From Candidatus Nitrosocosmicus franklandus (GTDB taxonomy: Archaea > Thermoproteota > Nitrososphaeria > Nitrososphaerales > Nitrososphaeraceae): a stretch of DNA of 64,000 nt. The stretch is from NCBI RefSeq assembly GCF_900696045.1, contig NZ_LR216287.1, forward strand, positions 372,001 to 436,000, given 5' to 3'. The stretch's first letter is position 1. Each line of letters begins with the position of its first letter. The translations under genes and the position numbers were made by a program. Shown here piece after piece: positions 55,868 through 64,000 of the stretch. The notes under the pieces were generated by a model. That model made no database searches. It saw nothing but the letters and a program-made list of their open reading frames with translations, and was not told the DNA's origin.

Positions 55868-57550
55868 TCAACCGATTGCATTATCACCCATTTCAAACAA
55901 AAGTCTATTTCTCGAGGCATCGATATCAATAGCTATGACTACAGGTTTTCTTGTTGAGGATTTGGCTCTTTGAAGAATTTGTTTGAAATCCTCGGTTTTT
56001 TCGACTTTATAACCTATTGCTCCAAAGCTTTCTGCAAGTTTCACAAAATCGGGATTTTGAAATCTAGTATATACACTCTTGCCTAGTTCCAATGACTGTT
56101 TCGTTGATATCATACCCAAGTCTGAATCACACCAAACAATAACAATTACTGGTACCTCAAGTCTAACAGCTGTTTCTAATTCTTGTACATTCATTAGAAA
56201 CCCACCATCTCCACACATTGCGACTACTCCTTTAGATGGAAATTCAAGTTTCGCTGCTATGGCTCCTGGAAGTGCAAAGCCCATGGAACAAAATCCATTA
56301 GAAATAATACATGTATTTGGTTCGAATGTCTTGTAGATTTTAGCGATCCATAATTTGTGTGCACCAACATCAGAGATCAAAATGTCATCCGACAATAGTA
56401 ATTCTCGAACATCATTTATCAACTTTTCAGGTTTGATCGGGTAAGACAAGTCATCCTTGAATTTATAAATTCTGTTTTCTATTTCACTTTTTATGCTTTG
56501 GAATATTTTGAGTGTCGTTATGGTTTTTTCCCTTTGGCTTTTTTGAATGCGAAACCCAGGTTTCAAGCTATTAAGGGATTTCAATAAGGAGTTAATACCA
56601 AGTTCGATATTTCCAGATATCTCTAAATCAGGATCGTAATAATTATCAGTTTCTGCCGTAGTAAAGTCAAAATGAATTATTCTCTTCATGGGTATTGTTG
56701 AGTTCCAATTTTGAGGACTGTATTCTACTAAATCATAGCCTATCGTAATAACCAGATCTGCAAGTCGTAATGCTCTCAAAGCATAGTCAGATTCCTTTAT
56801 TCCTATTGTACCCAGATGAGTAACTGAATTATCTGAAATCACTCCTTTACCCATAAAGGTATTTACCGAATATATGCCCGTGACATCCAAAAGGTTCCTT
56901 ACTGCGTTTGAAGAACGATTTCTAATACATCCATTTCCAACTAGCACGATCGGTGCATTGGAACTAATAATCATCTCAGCGGCCTCTGTGAGGTCATGAC
57001 ATGATACGTCTGAGCTATTTTTTCTCTTTTTATTTAACGGTTTGTTGCTACTATTCATTCTTGCGACATCAACAGGTAGCTCCAAATGAGCAGCACCTTT
57101 CTTTTCCTCGAGTGCAATCTTGAAAGCTCGCCTAACGATCTCAGGTATTCCTTCTGCGTCTCTAATTGACCAAGTCCACTTGGTAATGGGTGTAAACATG
57201 ATAACTGGGTCCATATTTTGATGAGATTCCTTATGCATTTGATTTGTGGAGGTCTGACCTGTTATAGCGAGAATAGGAGATCTGTCCATGTTTGAGTTGG
57301 CAACACCTGTTGCTAGATTGGTAGCTCCAGGACCAAGTGTTGCAAGACAAACACCGACTTTATTAGTGAGCCTTCCGTAAACGTCGGCCATAAAGGCGGC
57401 TGCTTGTTCATGTCTTACAAGTATGAATCGAATTGTTTTTGAACCTGATATCGATAATACGAGATCGTTTGTTTCCTCACCAGGTATTCCAAATACATAT
57501 TTTACATCCTCCGATTCAAGACACTTTACAAACAGATCTGAAGCCTTCAT
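55868..57550 (-). CDS. Acetolactate synthase-like ThDP-dependent enzyme
   Basis: 560 residues with the three domains of the family. The N-terminal PYR domain has the catalytic Glu in LVRHEQAAAFMADVYGR and TLGPGATNLATGVANS. The C-terminal PP domain has the ThDP motif VAMCGDGGFLMNVQELETAVR. It resembles IlvB/AlsS-type enzymes that condense two pyruvates; no small regulatory subunit gene is adjacent. A role in branched-chain synthesis or another ThDP reaction cannot be separated here. Confidence 0.88.
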   Translation of the reverse strand: MKASDLFVKCLESEDVKYVFGIPGEETNDLVLSISGSKTIRFILVRHEQAAAFMADVYGRLTNKVGVCLATLGPGATNLATGVANSNMDRSPILAITGQTSTNQMHKESHQNMDPVIMFTPITKWTWSIRDAEGIPEIVRRAFKIALEEKKGAAHLELPVDVARMNSSNKPLNKKRKNSSDVSCHDLTEAAEMIISSNAPIVLVGNGCIRNRSSNAVRNLLDVTGIYSVNTFMGKGVISDNSVTHLGTIGIKESDYALRALRLADLVITIGYDLVEYSPQNWNSTIPMKRIIHFDFTTAETDNYYDPDLEISGNIELGINSLLKSLNSLKPGFRIQKSQREKTITTLKIFQSIKSEIENRIYKFKDDLSYPIKPEKLINDVRELLLSDDILISDVGAHKLWIAKIYKTFEPNTCIISNGFCSMGFALPGAIAAKLEFPSKGVVAMCGDGGFLMNVQELETAVRLEVPVIVIVWCDSDLGMISTKQSLELGKSVYTRFQNPDFVKLAESFGAIGYKVEKTEDFKQILQRAKSSTRKPVVIAIDIDASRNRLLFEMGDNAIG

Positions 57551-57719
57551 CCAAATTGGAAGGATATGATCGTTAATAAGGGTAATACTCTCAATATATA
57601 CCTGAAATAAAAAGTTCGATTTTTGAAAAATAGAATAATCATTTGAAATCTGCGTCGATTAGAGTTAATGAAGCGTATTGGTTGAATTACTACTGTATAT
57701 TTATGCGGGAGAGTGCTAT

Positions 57720-58094
57720 CTACCATGGTGTCTTGCCATTATTTATAATAAACTCGTTGTAGTATTTTGCTTTTTGATTGACATCATAAACTTGCCAAAG
57801 CCAGAATATAATATAGATTATTCCGAATGGTAAGAACACAAATGTTAAGACCAATATAATCCAACCAATAACCAACAAGATAATTCCGCGCCCTATTTTT
57901 CCTATGTACATATGGCCTATTCCATTGAAGCCCAAAATACCTGCTATCAGTGCAATCACTACTGCTGCACCTGTACTCTTGGTCTGTCCGGCCAAAGTAA
58001 CTGCCGAAGCATTATTTTGTGGTTTTCCACAAGTAGGACAAAAGGAGGAATTTTCAGAAGGCAAGGTTTCTCCACAATTTCTGCAAAAGACCAT
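57720..58094 (-). CDS. TM2-domain membrane protein with N-terminal zinc ribbon
   Basis: 124 residues. A zinc ribbon (CRNCGETLP, FCPTCGK) is followed by two membrane helices that form a TM2 domain (FNGIGHMYIGKIGRGIILLVIGW, then FLPFGIIYIIFWLWQVYDV). The function of TM2 proteins is poorly known. The gene is isolated. Confidence 0.82.
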   Translation of the reverse strand: MVFCRNCGETLPSENSSFCPTCGKPQNNASAVTLAGQTKSTGAAVVIALIAGILGFNGIGHMYIGKIGRGIILLVIGWIILVLTFVFLPFGIIYIIFWLWQVYDVNQKAKYYNEFIINNGKTPW

Positions 58095-58575
58095 ATCGAA
58101 GATCTAAATTGAAATCATATAAAGACATTATTAATCTGCAATATGCATCAATTAATGTGTATAGTCCAAAAAAGTGAGATCACTTTTCAAGATTTTCGTT
58201 TCGCTTTCCATGCTTTTCTAAGCTTAGGAATAGCAATTATTACAATATACGTAATCAAACTCTTGGAACAAATCGAGGTAATATTTATTAAATAATTATA
58301 GAGATAATTTACGGAAATGAACGAACTTTTTATATTTCTCGCCACAACTGGGGTTTGCCTGTGAATTCGTTAATTATTGTTAAGAACGTGGGTTAACTAA
58401 CACTATAATTCTTTAGACTTATAATACCGATCTCTACACCTCATAGATTGCATACCTAGACATTAGTTGGTGATGAAAGTTTACTTATCCTTCTACTCCT
58501 TTAACCCCAGAGAACCATACAACTAACATGAATTTGGAGATCTTTTTATATTTCATCTCTTACAATGGCACTTAT
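58095..58575. other. Intergenic stretch before the cyclophilin gene
   Basis: AT-rich, with no ORF or structured RNA that I can support. It carries the promoters of the flanking divergent genes. Confidence 0.5.
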
Positions 58576-59931
58576 ATGAAACTGGTATTCCTTTTTTTAT
58601 TGGTGATCATTGGAGTATTTGGCTTTTTGTCACTCCATTATGTTGAAACTGTATACTCTCAACCGATCGTAAATAACATAGACAGTTTGGCTGAAATGCC
58701 TTCTAATTTCTCTTTTATGTTGGAACCCAATATCCCAAATATTAGCGGGGTACCAGACAATAATTTTCAACAGTCAATAAATGGTTCAGTTCTTAACGAC
58801 CTAGTCTTACTCGAGGATCAGCTAAAGCTGGCTCAGGAAAAAATTGAATCGGCGGGATTAGAGAACAAAGATTGGAAGAACTACACTAGCAAGTCCCTTG
58901 GGCTATCTTTAGAATACCCCACAGATATCACATTCCAGAAAGAAGGGAGAGAGACAAGGTTCGATCCTTACAGAGATTTGAAGATAGGAAATATAGAAAA
59001 AGATGGGTTTAGCATTAGTCCTAGCATTTATGGGATGAATTTAACCGATCTTCGAAATGTAGTTGAATCTGCTAAAGAATCCCACTTGAATATTGACTTG
59101 AATAATTCATACTTGATGCTTGTTGAAGATTTAACTCCGATATCCATTTATGGAGATATAGGATATTCTTATTTGATATCCCTAATCGATCAAGATTTGG
59201 AAAAATCAAAATTCGTTTCGAATAACACTTTCCTGCAGCATGGCAACAATATCTACAGATTTGTCTTTGTAACAAACACTGACCAGTATAACCAAACGAA
59301 CGCAATTTACAATCATATATTAAATTCCTTAGTTTGGCAACAAGAAGAAATTGATTCAAATCAGAATTCAAAAATTTCAACAAACAATACTATGAACAAT
59401 AACCAATCATTAATTCTGCAAAACAATGTAACTAACATTGACAATAATACTGCAACTATTGAAACAACACAAGGTCCAATAAAAGTAGAGTTTTATCCAG
59501 ATATAGCTCCAAATCACGTAAAGAACTTTCAAGATCTAGCCCGTAAGGGATTTTATGACGGGATAGTATTTCACCGGATAGTTCCCGGATTTGTAATCCA
59601 AGCAGGTGATCCAAATACAAAAAATGATAGTGCTAGTAGAGACTCTTGGGGAACAGGGGGTCCAGGATATACCATAAATCAGGAATTCAACAGCATACCA
59701 CATGAAAGGGGAATATTATCTATGGCTAGAACAAACGATCCCAACAGCGCAGGTTCGCAGTTTTTTATAGTCCTCAACGATTCAAAATTTCTGGATAACC
59801 AGTATACCGTTTTTGGCAGGGTAATAGAGGGATTAGAAGTAGTTGATAAGATTGCTGATGTATCTCTGAATTCAAATAATCAGCCGGTTAACGAAGATCT
59901 AGTTCGTATAGAAAATGTAACTACTGAATAG
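58576..59931 (+). CDS. Secreted or anchored peptidyl-prolyl isomerase (cyclophilin) with PsbP-like N-terminal domain
   Basis: From ATG 58576 the protein starts with a signal/anchor (KLVFLFLLVIIGVFGFLSL). Residues about 90-260 resemble a PsbP/PsbP-like fold (YTSKSLGLSLEYPTDITF, HGNNIYRFVFVTN). After an Asn-rich linker comes a cyclophilin domain with FHRIVPGFVIQAGDP (catalytic Arg), ILSMARTNDPNSAGSQFFI, and YTVFGRVIEG. It probably folds secreted proteins. An upstream in-frame ATG at 58528 is less likely because the signal peptide begins at 58576. Confidence 0.88.
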   Translation: MKLVFLFLLVIIGVFGFLSLHYVETVYSQPIVNNIDSLAEMPSNFSFMLEPNIPNISGVPDNNFQQSINGSVLNDLVLLEDQLKLAQEKIESAGLENKDWKNYTSKSLGLSLEYPTDITFQKEGRETRFDPYRDLKIGNIEKDGFSISPSIYGMNLTDLRNVVESAKESHLNIDLNNSYLMLVEDLTPISIYGDIGYSYLISLIDQDLEKSKFVSNNTFLQHGNNIYRFVFVTNTDQYNQTNAIYNHILNSLVWQQEEIDSNQNSKISTNNTMNNNQSLILQNNVTNIDNNTATIETTQGPIKVEFYPDIAPNHVKNFQDLARKGFYDGIVFHRIVPGFVIQAGDPNTKNDSASRDSWGTGGPGYTINQEFNSIPHERGILSMARTNDPNSAGSQFFIVLNDSKFLDNQYTVFGRVIEGLEVVDKIADVSLNSNNQPVNEDLVRIENVTTE

Positions 59932-60769
59932 AAGCGTTGTTATTAATTAATTCTATTTTTATAATCAGGTATTCAAGACATATAGATATCTACGAACAAT
60001 AACACTCTCACAATGATTGATAATTCTCGAGTATATAGGTCAAAATTTAAGAATCATCATATTTTCAACTCTTGTGTCAGCTCATCAAAATCTAGGAACA
60101 ATTCAAGAGGAAGATTTGGATTATGTAACAAGAATATTCGATGTAGAATTGTTAGATATAGACAGACCGTTCGATTATTATAGTTTGTTTTATTTATCAT
60201 AACAAAATCATTTAAATAATGTGCCTTATAAATAGAAACTATCAGAAGGTTAACTCATTAGCCGAGATAAGCGATTGTCAGTAAGATCCGGTATTGGGGA
60301 AAATTCAAATCATCTCCGTTTCTTAATCATTGAGTCAATTAGACAGATAATAGAGAATTAGGAGGTATTGAAATACAAAATATAAATTGAATAGACATCT
60401 GACCTTGCAATGGCAAACTGGAATTAGCGAGTGTAAGAATTGATTTAAGATTCAATAGAGGTCAAAGTTAACCGTTACTAAAACTGATAGCCAAGTATTT
60501 GAGTATGTATGCTCCACCATAATCATTCTTCCCAATCGGCCAGTAATTATTATTGAACAACCATTCAGAAATTAATTCAAGTTTGGTTAGAATCATACAA
60601 ATGCTGATCTCACAGTTTGTAAAGAAAATCTTTTCTGAAAACGGCAAATCCCTTTTAGAATGGTTTTGAATTAAATGACGATCATGAATATAACTTCTAG
60701 ATTGATGATATCGGTACGATTGTCTATTTATGTCAAAAACCTAATCTATTTTGAAGACTAACAAACTGT
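59932..60769. other. Gene-poor region left of the alcohol dehydrogenase pseudogene
   Basis: No gene is supported. A 56- to 61-residue frame around 60013-60202 is open in two frames and has no recognisable motif. The region is probably decayed. Confidence 0.45.
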
Positions 60770-60770
60770 A

Positions 60771-61795
60771 CGAATCAAGGTCCTATGCGACCACAGGTTC
60801 GACATCTCCTTTTTACCACACTCATCAAACGACGTGAACCGAGGATTGAAGAAGTTCATATTAGTAAGCGCTAATATGACATGGGTCGTTCAGACTATCG
60901 TCAGGTTCCCAACGAATGGAGTTCGATGTCTATTATCTCCTCTTGCGTCGCTGGGTAAGAGATTGTTAGCAGAGTTACAAAAGTAGGAACGGCGGTCAAA
61001 TGATTTAAACCGGGAAACCTAACTACCGTAGGATGTCTGGTTGCCTCAGATGGTAATGACTCTTTTTGCAAATCTGGTTTGAAGCAGTTTTATCCCAAAA
61101 TGACTCTAACATATAACCCACTCCATCCAATTCTCAATGACGTTACCTATTAAGGATATTATAATAGTATCGGAGTTGTGGAACGCTTTGTTTTAATGGT
61201 CCCAGAGAAATTATAAATCTTGCTGATGTTGATCCTATTTTATGTACCAGAATTACAATGTACTCCCCTTTATGTCATTCGAGGGTGAACAAAGGAAAAA
61301 AGGGTGGTGTTGTTGGTCTATATATGGTTGGGTCATATGGTGGTAATATTTGTTCATGCTTTTGGAGCGCATGTTGTAATATTTACTACCTCACCAAGAA
61401 AGAAAGAATACGTACTTAATTTGAGTGCGCAAGAAGCAATTGTATCACAAAATAATGATGAGATGAACAAACACTTGTCGAGTTTAGATCTTCTTATCGA
61501 TACTGCTTTTGCTTAACATCACATAAATATCTATTTACGATCGCAACGACCTGATGGCAATATGACCCTCATGAGTTAACCCGACAAACCCCATACTATG
61601 TCTGCTTTTAATCTTTTATTTAGCCGTCGCTATTCATCTAGATCGTTTAGACCGTTAATTGTAAATAAAACCGAAACAAAAGAGATCCTTGATTTTTGTG
61701 GTCGACATAATATTACTTCAGATGTCGAGGTCATTCTGATTCAAAAAGTCAAAAAGGCTTATGAAAGATTAACGTTTTGATATAAAGTATCGCTT
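60771..61795 (+). pseudogene. Zinc alcohol dehydrogenase (YahK/cinnamyl-type) pseudogene
   Basis: Fragments in different frames follow the order of a zinc-dependent medium-chain dehydrogenase. SYATTGSTSPFLPH is the N-terminus. RSDYRQVPNEWSS and EIVSRVTKVGTAVK sit around the catalytic zinc site. FKPGNLTTVGCLVASDGND and CKSGLKQFYPKMTLTYN are the structural-zinc lobe, with most Cys lost. GHMVVIFVHAFGAHVVIFTTSPRKKE is the NADP-binding segment, and MSAFNLLFSRR and EILDFCGRHNITSDVEVI the C-terminus. Several frameshifts and in-frame stops (for example in the VK-F motif and after LLIDTAFA) make it non-functional. Confidence 0.88.
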
Positions 61796-61842
61796 CTCTA
61801 TATATGTGTCATCGCTTACATAGCAGTTCTTAATTAAGGGAG

Positions 61843-61983
61843 CTAGTCTACCCCGTCTTCTATTTTAGGGTTCAGCATTGTCAAAATAGTAATTTTTGCT
61901 TTGACATATTTCTCTAAAGAGCTATTATCTTCTAACCGCCTTGTTATGCGCACTTGGTAATTTGTCAGTTGTGAACCAGACGA
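61843..61983 (-). pseudogene. Possible C-terminal gene remnant
   Basis: A minus-strand frame of 46 residues (including VRITRRLEDNSSLEKYVKA and a stop after KIEDGVD) looks protein-like but has no ATG and a stop just upstream. It is probably the end of a decayed gene. The family is unknown. Confidence 0.3.
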
Positions 61984-62270
61984 TCAAGCAAAGCAAGAAA
62001 AATACGATAATCATGCGTAGGATTCTAGCTATGGTAAGGGTCAGTTGTTAATTAACTTAGTAATTCACGATAGAGAGCTCCTCAAACGCATGAATTTGGT
62101 AGTAAGTATTCTCCAAGCAAAACAGGTCAGAAAAATCCACTAGCAAACTTAAATTCAAAGGTCAAGCCGCTACCGGCAATATACACCATTTAGCACCTAA
62201 TCCTGGGAAATTAGAGGTAGTAGATCAAAAGTATTATATTAATAACCCTCGATTAATAAAAAGACTGTTT

Positions 62271-62367
62271 GCTCCGGTGGTGTAGAGACTGATGAAAGTC
62301 ACACAATCCGGTTAAGCATTTCGCCCTCTCAAGGCGACGATCCCGGGTTCAAATCCCGGCCGGAGCA
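62271..62367 (+). tRNA. tRNA-Glu (CTC) with a D-loop intron
   Basis: Acceptor GCTCCGG/CCGGAGC, anticodon stem TCGCC/GGCGA with loop CTCTCAA (anticodon CTC), T stem CCGGG/CCCGG, discriminator A. The D arm is interrupted by 21 nt (62286-62306). Removing them gives GGTGGTGTAGTCCGGTTAAG, a normal Glu D arm. Confidence 0.93.
62286..62306 (+). other. Non-canonical BHB intron in the D loop of tRNA-Glu
   Basis: The central helix GTGT (62280-62283)/ACAC (62301-62304) is perfect. 5' bulge AGA (62284-62286), inner hairpin GACT/AGTC (62287-62290 with 62297-62300), 3' bulge AAT (62305-62307). Cutting after the second bulge base on each side removes exactly 62286-62306. It lies in the D loop, away from the usual 37/38 site. 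The 5' bulge sequence AGA is the same as in the carB intron. Confidence 0.85.
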
Positions 62368-62533
62368 TTCTATTTTGTGTTTGTTTTCGGGCTCCTCGAA
62401 AGGCCTGAGAGTTATTTTCCGTATACGATTTACAGTTAATGCAATAATAGCCTAGTTTTGTAAACACGGCTTTAGGACCAAGCCTAATGTAAGTGGTATG
62501 AAGCCCCTTTTGACATTTTGAACATCTGGCCAA
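62312..62533 (-). CDS. Doubtful zinc-ribbon ORF partly antisense to tRNA-Glu
   Basis: A TTG-started frame with CSKC and CINC pairs (MARCSKCQKGLH, YYCINCKSYTE) that look like a real zinc ribbon in the first 45 residues. The last 20 residues (RPGFEPGIVALRG) are just the tRNA read antisense. It is either a small gene that lost its stop and runs into the tRNA, or a remnant. Confidence 0.35.
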   Translation of the reverse strand: MARCSKCQKGLHTTYIRLGPKAVFTKLGYYCINCKSYTENNSQAFRGARKQTQNRMLRPGFEPGIVALRGRNA

Positions 62534-62602
62534 TTACAATAAAAATAAACATATACTATTTGATCTTTGTGTAAATGAAGTGGAATATCACCATCAAAAA
62601 CG

Positions 62603-62638
62603 ATAGCGATAACCACTCGGGTCTGCGACCCTCGCTAT
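62603..62638. repeat. Hairpin element A
   Basis: ATAGCGA (62603-62609) pairs with TCGCTAT (62632-62638). Inside, GGGTC (62619-62623) pairs with GACCC (62627-62631) over loop TGC, leaving a 9-nt bulge on the 5' side. It stands out as GC-rich in AT-rich noncoding DNA. The layout resembles the hairpin at 62901-62946. Confidence 0.5.
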
Positions 62639-62900
62639 GTTATGATAGATTTCCATGCAAAGTATAACAATTGGCGTTAATCAAGACTTTTTTAGTAATT
62701 GATTAATAGGGGATTATTTTTAAGCAGAACTTGTATTTCTTATCAGGAGCAAATCTACGATTTTATGACACAAATTAGGTTTGTCGAAGTTCACAATTTC
62801 GTTCAAATGTATATGGGATCTACAGTGAAGTAGAATGATAGGTACATTGTGTTTTTAAACTTAGTAGTGTAGTGATAGTCACAACTCCAATAGTTTCATA

Positions 62901-62946
62901 GGGGCCTTGCATCGCTAATTCCGGGTGACCCATGATGCAAGACCCT
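62901..62946. repeat. Hairpin element B
   Basis: CTTGCATC (62906-62913) pairs perfectly with GATGCAAG (62934-62941), extended by GGGG/CCC pairs after one mismatch. Inside is GGG-TGA-CCC, again after a 9-nt 5' bulge. It overlaps the last codons and stop of the minus-strand remnant below, so it might be that gene's terminator. Confidence 0.5.
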
Positions 62947-63156
62947 TACTTTTCTTACAGTTCAATATTTCTCTGATGTGTGAGGCGAACTCAGTATCTG
63001 CTTTTATTAAATCATAAACTAGCTTGTCATTGTCGCGATTATTGTCTGTTATGACATTCCTAATCTGATTTGCTGAATTAATAGAGTTTGTAATATCAAA
63101 TGGTTTTTAATTAATGCGTCAAACGATGGACGTGTAATGTTATCAGAGTATAATAG
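62915..63156 (-). pseudogene. Frameshifted gene remnant (C-terminal part)
   Basis: Minus-strand frames read LYSDNITRPSFDALIK and then KPFDITNSINSANQIRNV, ending after KGLASWVTRN at stop 62917-62915. The two parts join if the A-run complementary to 63104-63108 (5 bases) had six. No intact start lies upstream. The family is unknown; KPFDI recalls the end of receiver domains but is too short to decide. Confidence 0.45.
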
Positions 63157-63494
63157 AGAGAACGAATTGCAAGTTAAAAATCGCAATCAAGTTTGTAGAT
63201 GCATAAATGAAATATGTACACGAGAAGTAGATAATAATGCTGAACTTAAAGTTCACTGAAATGAATTCAATCTATACTTTTATTAATTTAAAAATGTAAT
63301 TCTAGAAGATAAATTAATTGGCGCCGAAAATTAGGAACACTAGTATGTTATTTATTGGGACCTATTATGGTTTTTTCCAATTTATCTTATAGATCGTATG
63401 CCATAGGTCAGAATAACATTCAAGCATGATCTTGTTGTTGAAATACCTTAAATATCAAATACCTTAAATGATTGAAAGTATTAACAATTACACT

Positions 63495-64000
63495 ATGGAC
63501 AATCTAGACAAAGTAAATATTAAAAAGTATACAATAGTTGTACTGATCCCTATATTATTTATAGGAAGTTATTCGATTGGAAACTACAGCATTTTGCAAT
63601 CAGCAATGGCACAAACATCTGACAACATAGATAGTTTCACTGCAACCGGATATACTGGCCAAATACTTACATTGCCACCAAGTATTACACAGGTTGTAGC
63701 ATCACAAAATGAATCATCTCTTGGACCCTCAATTGGTTCAGTAATTGGAGGTAATTGGAGCTTTACTGTTGCAGATGGACAGCTACAGAACTTTACATGG
63801 CATGCAACATCCTATACACTAGGTGGAAATGTAGATGGTACTTTTGCTATCAATGGAATTGATGACGCTGCTCCATTAGATACTTCTGGTAGTGATATAA
63901 TACAGCTAGATGGCAATAATACATCCTTTACAGGAACTGCAGATATAGAAATTAATGGTGAAACAGCATTTTCAGATGTTCCAGTTACACTATACATATT
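63495..64000 (+). CDS. Secreted protein of unknown function (partial, runs off the right edge)
   Basis: ATG 63495. A basic N-terminus and hydrophobic segment (YTIVVLIPILFIGSYSIG) form a signal peptide with likely cleavage after QSAMA. The mature part is rich in Gly, Thr, Asn and Ser and predicted beta (GGNWSFTVADGQLQNFTW, GTADIEINGETAFSDVPV). 168 codons are visible. It resembles other exported beta proteins of soil Thaumarchaeota, but I cannot assign a function. Confidence 0.75.
   Translation, partial: MDNLDKVNIKKYTIVVLIPILFIGSYSIGNYSILQSAMAQTSDNIDSFTATGYTGQILTLPPSITQVVASQNESSLGPSIGSVIGGNWSFTVADGQLQNFTWHATSYTLGGNVDGTFAINGIDDAAPLDTSGSDIIQLDGNNTSFTGTADIEINGETAFSDVPVTLYI

Noticed and set aside
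60013-60202. Small ORFs of 56-61 residues
   Set aside because: Two overlapping frames are equally open and neither has recognisable features.

Overview
The window looks like chromosomal DNA of an AT-rich ammonia-oxidising-type archaeon (Thaumarchaeota/Nitrososphaeria, probably Nitrosocosmicus-like). The lineage call is inference. It rests on a Vps4-like CdvC division ATPase, archaeal EF-1A/S10, aEF1B next to a tiny zinc-ribbon gene, RpoP/Rpo12, aIF1A, L10e, Nob1, archaeal CoaD, CDC48/VAT, tRNA-splicing endonuclease, geranylgeranyl reductase, many leaderless or TTG/GTG-started genes, and Asn/Thr-rich secreted proteins.

Layout. 1-2.9 kb: pyrimidine/arginine entry (carA-carB, minus strand; carB runs off the left edge). 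2.9-6.3 kb: a GT2 glycosyltransferase, a secreted protein carrying a perfect 27-bp tandem repeat, a tRNA-binding-domain protein and a small SWIM-like protein. 6.4-10 kb: purD, 5-formyl-THF cyclo-ligase, folD and Thi4. 10.2-16.6 kb: DedA, HTH-CBS regulator, tRNA-Gly, DHH phosphoesterase, S10, EF-1A, cupin. 16.9-27.7 kb: ileS, pyrophosphatase, cdvC, TrmB-like regulator, NAD(P)HX dehydratase, rpoP and zinc ribbons, SAH hydrolase, nob1, NAD kinase. 28-32.3 kb: tRNA-Ile, a 1-kb gene-poor stretch, an intact IS6-type element with 8-bp target duplication, and a sensor histidine kinase. 32.9-38.4 kb: DsbA-like protein, an ATPase/winged-helix pair of unknown function, a C/D-box sRNA candidate, ctaB. 38.4-47.8 kb: CDC48, aEF1B, geranylgeranyl reductase, pgk, L10e, endA, small zinc proteins, aIF1A. 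48-58 kb: pheT-pheS, trpS, coaD, ferredoxin, cyclase, acetolactate-synthase-like enzyme. 58.5-64 kb: secreted cyclophilin, then a decayed region (alcohol dehydrogenase pseudogene and gene remnants), an intron-containing tRNA-Glu, and the start of a secreted protein.

Most striking observation: carB is interrupted after codon 25 by 26 extra nucleotides that break the frame. These fold as a bulge-helix-bulge (BHB) element, and the predicted BHB cut sites, joined, restore the conserved CarB motif GEAGEFDYSG exactly. A tRNA-Glu at the other end of the window carries a 21-nt D-loop intron with the same architecture. The window also encodes a tRNA-splicing endonuclease (EndA) subunit in which the usual catalytic His appears to be Thr. 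Together these suggest an archaeal protein-coding intron spliced by the tRNA-splicing machinery.
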